A DNA stretch of 64,000 nucleotides, from assembly GCF_008000935.1 (NCBI RefSeq), contig NZ_CP042831.1:496001-560000 (forward strand), given 5' to 3'. This document shows positions 60,233 to 64,000 of the stretch, in pieces. Position 1 is the stretch's first letter, and every line of letters begins with the position of its first letter. This DNA is from Flavobacterium alkalisoli. GTDB lineage: Bacteria; Bacteroidota; Bacteroidia; Flavobacteriales; Flavobacteriaceae. Below the pieces are notes generated by a model. The model made no database searches, was not told the DNA's origin, and saw only the letters and a program-made list of their open reading frames with translations. Made by a program: the position numbers and the translations under genes.

Positions 60233-60664
60233 ATGTCAATTTCAGATTTATTTGATAGCGGCTTTAAAAACAGGAATAAAGGTCACTTTTCGGCTATTGT
60301 AAGAGTAGCTATGGAGAACGGACACCTAAGTCCTGAAGAGAAAACGTTTCTTGATAAACTTGCAAAACAACTGGAGATTTCAGAAGATGAATATCAGGAA
60401 ATAATGGCTAACCCGTTAAAGTACCCTATCAACCCTCCTTACCTGCATGTACACAGGCTGGAGCGTTTGTATGACCTGTCAAGAATGGTTTATGCTGACC
60501 ATATACTTGGACCAAAACAAAAAGAAATACTTACCCGTTTTGCCCTTGCATTAGGTTTTACACCGGGTAACGTACACTACATTGTAGATAAGGCCCTTTC
60601 GCTTTTAGTTCTTAATGTAGATCTTGACACTTTCCTTTACGAAATGCAACACATGAATAAATAA
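60233..60664 (+). CDS. TerB-like protein
   Basis: This 143-residue all-helical protein resembles the tellurite-resistance TerB fold. It contains AIVRVAMENGHLSPEEKTFLDKLAKQLEIS near the N-terminus and the DLSRMVYADHILGPKQKEILTRFALALGFTP repeat, each with an acidic pair that binds metal in TerB proteins. No other ter genes are near, so it is probably a stand-alone TerB-like protein of unknown role. It ends at a strong hairpin shared with fbp. Confidence 0.85.
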   Translation: MSISDLFDSGFKNRNKGHFSAIVRVAMENGHLSPEEKTFLDKLAKQLEISEDEYQEIMANPLKYPINPPYLHVHRLERLYDLSRMVYADHILGPKQKEILTRFALALGFTPGNVHYIVDKALSLLVLNVDLDTFLYEMQHMNK

Positions 60665-60692
60665 AAAAAGCCCCGAAACCGGGGCTTTTTTT
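60663..60692. terminator. Bidirectional terminator between the TerB-like gene and fbp
   Basis: GCCCCG and CGGGGC pair, flanked by seven A on the left and seven T on the right. Confidence 0.92.
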
Positions 60693-60693
60693 A

Positions 60694-61701
60694 TTACTTA
60701 TATTTTGCCATAAACTCTTCTGCCTTTTCCACCATATTGTAGCTTCCGCAAAAGAACGGAACTCGCTGATGCAGTTCGGTTGGCTTTATTTCCATTATCC
60801 TGTTAAACCCGTCTGAAGCCTTGCCTCCGGCCTGTTCTGCTAAATAAGCCATAGGGTTGCACTCATACAGCAGTCTCAACTTCCCTGAAGGCGCCTTAGA
60901 ACTGGTTGGGTAAATATATATACCGCCTTTAATCATATTGCGATGAATGTCAGACACAAGACTACCAATGTACCTTGATGTATAAGGTCTGTCTTCCTCT
61001 TCTGTCTGGCAGTATTTGATATAGTCTTTCACTCCCTGAGGGAAATGAACATAGTTTCCTTCGTTTATTGAATAAATGTTCCCGTCTTTAGGAAACTGCA
61101 TATTAGGGTGCGAAAGGTAAAAAGTACCTATTGCAGGGTTTAAGGTAAATCCGTTTACCCCGTGCCCTGTAGTATAAACAAGCATGGTAGATGTACCGTA
61201 AATTACATAGCCCGCAGCTACCTGGTTAACCCCCGGCTGAAGGAAATCTTCTATGGTTACAGGTGTGCCTACCGGCGTTACCCTTCTGTAAACCGAGAAG
61301 ATTGTACCTACCGATACGTTCACATCTATGTTAGATGAACCGTCAAGCGGGTCCATAAGCACCACATACTTGTTATTATTAGATTCATCTTTACCTTTAA
61401 TTGTTATAAAGTCATCATTCTCTTCAGAGGCTATACCGCAAACAATTTCACGGTTTACAAGCGTCTGCATAAAAGTTTCGTTAGCATAAACATCAAGCTT
61501 CTGCTGGTCTTCACCCTGTACATTCTGTTCACCAAAAGCACCTACAATATCTACCAGTCCTGCCTTATTTACCTTATAATTAACCACTTTTGCAGCTAAT
61601 CGTATCGAGTTAATAAGTCTTGACAGCTCGCCCGAAGAATACTTGAATTCTTCCTGCTTTTCAATTATAAATTCCCCCAGTGTCTTGTTGCGTTCTTCCA
61701 T
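60694..61701 (-). CDS. fbp: Fructose-1,6-bisphosphatase class I
   Basis: Fbp dephosphorylates fructose 1,6-bisphosphate in gluconeogenesis. From ATG 61701 the protein has 335 residues; an upstream TTG at 61734 would add 11 and is rejected. Motifs: [20 protein letters not shown], a metal site with [11 protein letters not shown], the signature [23 protein letters not shown], and a C-terminal block with [24 protein letters not shown]. Single gene, diverging from the GNAT gene. Confidence 0.97.
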   Translation of the reverse strand: MEERNKTLGEFIIEKQEEFKYSSGELSRLINSIRLAAKVVNYKVNKAGLVDIVGAFGEQNVQGEDQQKLDVYANETFMQTLVNREIVCGIASEENDDFITIKGKDESNNNKYVVLMDPLDGSSNIDVNVSVGTIFSVYRRVTPVGTPVTIEDFLQPGVNQVAAGYVIYGTSTMLVYTTGHGVNGFTLNPAIGTFYLSHPNMQFPKDGNIYSINEGNYVHFPQGVKDYIKYCQTEEEDRPYTSRYIGSLVSDIHRNMIKGGIYIYPTSSKAPSGKLRLLYECNPMAYLAEQAGGKASDGFNRIMEIKPTELHQRVPFFCGSYNMVEKAEEFMAKYK

Positions 61702-61790
61702 TACTATAACGTTGTAGTTGTGTTGAGGGCACAAATATCGATATTTTTGTGATATGATAATAATTTATTATAAGATAGCTAAATAGAATG

Positions 61791-61798
61791 TATTTTTG
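61791..61798 (+). promoter_or_regulatory. Predicted promoter of the GNAT-aspartate kinase operon
   Basis: TATTTTTG is an exact -7 element 15 bases before ATG 61814. It also rules out the earlier TTG start at 61796, which lies inside it. Confidence 0.65.
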
Positions 61799-61813
61799 CC
61801 TCAAATTTTGCTT

Positions 61814-62287
61814 ATGGTTATCCGAAAAGGACAAAAAGAGGACATGCCTGCCGCACTGGAACTTATAAAAGAACTTGCAGTATTTGAAAAGGAACCTGAT
61901 GCGGTGGTAGTAACTGTTGACGAACTGGTAAAAGACGGCTTTGGCCCTAACCCCCTGTTTAAAACCTTTGTTGCCGAAAAAGACAACGAGATTATAGGCA
62001 TGGCGCTGTTTTATTACCGTTATTCTACCTGGAAAGGAAAAACCATACACCTGGAAGATCTTATCGTAAAAGAAAATCATCGCGGTACGGGTGCCGGAAG
62101 TGCGCTTTATAAAGAAGTTATAAAGTTTGCCAAACAGGAAGGCGTTCGCCGTGTGGAATGGGCGGTTTTAAACTGGAACCAGCATGCCATCGATTTTTAT
62201 GAACGATCCGGAGCAACAGTTTTTCAGGACTGGCTAACAGTGCAGATGGACGAAGAAGGAATTACAAAGTTTACACTTAATTTATGA
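61814..62287 (+). CDS. GNAT-family N-acetyltransferase
   Basis: From ATG 61814 the protein has 157 residues. Acetyl-CoA loop LEDLIVKENHRGTGAGSALYKEVIKFA holds the Q/RxxGxG/A motif, and the last helix and strand (WNQHAIDFYERSGATVF) complete the GNAT fold. The overall pattern is close to diamine or spermidine acetyltransferases, but substrate prediction is uncertain. The stop overlaps the aspartate kinase start (ATGA), so the two are translationally coupled. Confidence 0.93.
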   Translation: MVIRKGQKEDMPAALELIKELAVFEKEPDAVVVTVDELVKDGFGPNPLFKTFVAEKDNEIIGMALFYYRYSTWKGKTIHLEDLIVKENHRGTGAGSALYKEVIKFAKQEGVRRVEWAVLNWNQHAIDFYERSGATVFQDWLTVQMDEEGITKFTLNL

Positions 62288-63543
62288 GAGTATTTAAATT
62301 TGGAGGTGCGTCGGTAAAAGATGCTGACGGCATTAAAAATGTATATGATGTTTTGCAGAAAGTAGGGCATGAAGATGTGCTTGTTGTTATTTCTGCCATG
62401 GGTAAAACCACTAACGCCATGGAGGTTGTTGTCAGGAACTATTTTGACAAGTCGGCCGAACTGAAGGCATCTATTCAGGAAGTGAAGAAGTATCATAACC
62501 AAATACTTCTAGACCTTTTTGACGACGAAAACCATGCGGTTTTTACTGCTGTGAATACTCTTTTTAAAGATCTTGAATATTTTCTTGAGCATAATAAGTC
62601 GCCTAACTACAACTTTGTTTACGATCAGGTTGTTAGTATGGGAGAGATTATCTCTACTACCATAGTAAGCCACTTCTTTAACCACAGCGGACTTAAAAAC
62701 CAGTGGGTAGATGTAAGGGAGCTTATTAAAACCGACAACACCTATCGTGACGCGGTTGTTGACTGGGAACAGACACAACAAAACATTAAAAAAGGAATTA
62801 AAAAGAAAACGCTTAACATTACTCAGGGTTTCTTAGGGTCTGACGAAAACAGCTTTACAACCACACTGGGAAGGGAAGGATCTGACTACAGTGCCGCTAT
62901 ATTTGCTTACTGCCTTAATGCAGAAAGCGTAACGATATGGAAAGACGTTCCGGGTGTACTTAATGCCGACCCAAGGTATTTTGAAAACACTACCCTGCTC
63001 AATCAGATTTCATACCGTGAGGCTATTGAGCTGGCATTTTACGGAGCTTCGGTTATTCACCCTAAAACACTGCAACCGTTACAAAAAAAGGAAATCCCTC
63101 TTTATGTAAAATCGTTTATCAACCCGTTATTACCGGGAACAAGCGTAAGCAAAGGCGCTGATTTAGAGCCGCAAACATCGTGCTTTATCGTTAAGAAAGA
63201 TCAGCTGCTTATATCGCTGTCTTCTCTTGATTTCTCTTTTATTATGGAAGAAAACATCAGTGAGATTTTCAGCCTGCTGCATAAATACAAAATGAAAGTG
63301 CACCTTATCCAGAACTCTGCCATCAGTTTCTCTGTATGTGTAGACGACAAGTTTGGCAACTTTAACGAGCTTAAAACAATTCTTTCTAAGAAATTTAAAG
63401 TGACTTACAATGATGACGTATCATTATATACCATCCGTCACTTTAACGACAAATCGGCCGATGCAGTTACTAAAAACAGAGAAGTTTTAGTAAGACAGCT
63501 AAGCCGCGAAACATTACAAATCGTTACAAAAGAACTTAAGTAA
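62284..63543 (+). CDS. Aspartate kinase (monofunctional)
   Basis: Aspartate kinase phosphorylates aspartate, the first step toward lysine, threonine and methionine. The 419-residue protein has KFGGASVKDADGIKNV at the N-terminus. The central GREGSDYSAAIFAYCLNAESVTIWKDVPGVLNADPR holds the nucleotide and aspartate site. The C-terminal 120 residues are ACT-like (SSLDFSFIMEENISEIFSLL). There is no homoserine dehydrogenase domain. Cotranscribed with the GNAT gene; a hairpin terminator follows. Confidence 0.96.
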   Translation: MRVFKFGGASVKDADGIKNVYDVLQKVGHEDVLVVISAMGKTTNAMEVVVRNYFDKSAELKASIQEVKKYHNQILLDLFDDENHAVFTAVNTLFKDLEYFLEHNKSPNYNFVYDQVVSMGEIISTTIVSHFFNHSGLKNQWVDVRELIKTDNTYRDAVVDWEQTQQNIKKGIKKKTLNITQGFLGSDENSFTTTLGREGSDYSAAIFAYCLNAESVTIWKDVPGVLNADPRYFENTTLLNQISYREAIELAFYGASVIHPKTLQPLQKKEIPLYVKSFINPLLPGTSVSKGADLEPQTSCFIVKKDQLLISLSSLDFSFIMEENISEIFSLLHKYKMKVHLIQNSAISFSVCVDDKFGNFNELKTILSKKFKVTYNDDVSLYTIRHFNDKSADAVTKNREVLVRQLSRETLQIVTKELK

Positions 63544-63546
63544 TAT

Positions 63547-63573
63547 AAAAAGCCCCTTTTCAGGGGCTTTTTT
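63547..63573. terminator. Bidirectional terminator between aspartate kinase and MscS genes
   Basis: AAAAAGCCCC and GGGGCTTTTTT pair over TTTTCA. The MscS stop codon overlaps the right end. Confidence 0.9.
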
Positions 63574-64000
63574 ATTCATCATTATTAGTATCTACTCCTT
63601 TAGGCTCTTCTTTTAGTGCTATACGGGTTCTCGGGAGGCTGTCCGGATAATTTTTCTGTATAAATTCAATAAGCTTTTCCCTGACATATACCCTCAAATC
63701 CCAGGAAATGGAGGAATCTTTAGAACTCATAAGCGCCCTTATTTCCATTACCCTTTCGCGGGCATCGGTAACCTGAAGCACATTTACCTGTCCGTCCCAT
63801 AAATCAGAACCTTCCAACAGCCTTGTTAGTTCTGTTCGTAACTTATCTACTTCCACCTGAAAATCGGTATAAATAAATACAGTCCCTAATATCTCTGCCG
63901 AGTTCCGTGTCCAGTTCTGGAAGGGTTTTTCTATAAAATAAGGCGTGGGCACCACCAGCCTGCGTTTATCCCAAATCTTTACTACCACATAGGTTAAGGT
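63572..64000 (-). CDS. MscS-family mechanosensitive channel, 5'-truncated by the window edge
   Basis: The minus-strand frame is open to the last base of the window, so the start lies outside. About 142 residues of the C-terminal cytoplasmic domain are visible. They include TYVVVKIWDKRRLVVPTPYFIEKPFQNWTR, a block typical of MscS beta and lower domains, followed by alternating alpha/beta segments and an acidic tail (KEEPKGVDTNNDE). MscS proteins open under membrane tension to release solutes. Membrane segments cannot be seen here. Confidence 0.88.
   Translation of the reverse strand, partial: TLTYVVVKIWDKRRLVVPTPYFIEKPFQNWTRNSAEILGTVFIYTDFQVEVDKLRTELTRLLEGSDLWDGQVNVLQVTDARERVMEIRALMSSKDSSISWDLRVYVREKLIEFIQKNYPDSLPRTRIALKEEPKGVDTNNDE

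Noticed and set aside
1..64000. tRNA genes, rRNA genes, CRISPR arrays, insertion sequences and prophage
   Set aside because: No cloverleaf, spaced repeat array, transposase or integrase pattern was seen. Intergenic gaps are short and mostly filled by promoters and terminators.

Overview
The window is chromosomal DNA of a member of the Bacteroidota, most likely the family Flavobacteriaceae and close to Flavobacterium. The evidence is the gliding-motility pair gldE-gldD in the order mutY-ssb-gldE-gldD, families largely confined to this phylum (DUF4301, DUF3078, DUF3127, TPR-AraC regulators), lipoproteins with flavobacterial lipoboxes, and many promoters with the phylum's -7 element TAnnTTTG. 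I saw no insertion sequences, phage genes, CRISPR arrays, tRNA or rRNA genes. The first and last genes are cut by the window edges.

Region by region: 1-4.8 kb holds the end of a large protein of unknown function, tag (3-methyladenine glycosylase) and ahcY. 4.9-8.4 kb is a tight + strand operon: phosphopantetheinyl transferase, pnuC-type vitamin transporter, DUF4301 protein with an extra N-terminal domain, and arfB. 8.5-10.9 kb is a thiamine pyrophosphate riboswitch followed by a TonB-dependent receptor, a predicted outer-membrane thiamine importer. 10.9-15.5 kb has an SRPBCC protein, a Rieske-like lipoprotein that has lost its histidine ligands, greA with a possible leader attenuator, a HIT protein, an orphan histidine kinase, a flavin reductase-like protein and a DUF3127 protein ending in an SSB-like tail. 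15.6-18.5 kb is an unusual locus: a lipoprotein gene divergent from a periplasmic-TPR/membrane/AraC regulator, with repeated leader motifs and a possible 35-residue ORF. 18.5-26 kb has aat, two hypothetical proteins, rplU-rpmA, an active/inactive M16 peptidase pair, an EamA exporter and a heavy-metal-domain lipoprotein.

26-31.9 kb is the mutY-ssb-gldE-gldD block, then HU, a 30-residue very basic protein and RNase G. 31.9-37.6 kb looks accessory: an AT-rich membrane/coiled-coil gene, a short-chain dehydrogenase with a palindromic operator, two AraC regulators, a DHFR-like reductase, a GldH-like lipoprotein and a small secreted protein. 37.7-45.8 kb is the PBP1C plus alpha-2-macroglobulin envelope pair. 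45.9-50.8 kb has tadA divergent from dxs, DUF3078 and dgt. 50.9-55.7 kb has an RDD protein, class Ia ribonucleotide reductase (nrdB-nrdA) and DUF3109. 55.8-64 kb has a MarC protein, a short FAD protein, an S41 peptidase, dCMP deaminase, a HupE-like protein, a TerB-like protein, fbp, a GNAT acetyltransferase coupled to aspartate kinase, and the end of an MscS channel.

Several genes share a nucleotide theme: dgt (dNTP hydrolysis), nrdAB (dNTP synthesis) and dCMP deaminase (dTMP supply) lie within 10 kb, but not in one operon. Most convergent gene pairs share one bidirectional hairpin terminator, often overlapping a stop codon. The points most worth a second look are the SSB-like tail on DUF3127, the 30-residue basic protein, the lipoprotein/TPR-AraC locus, the DUF4301 N-terminal extension and the thiamine uptake genes.
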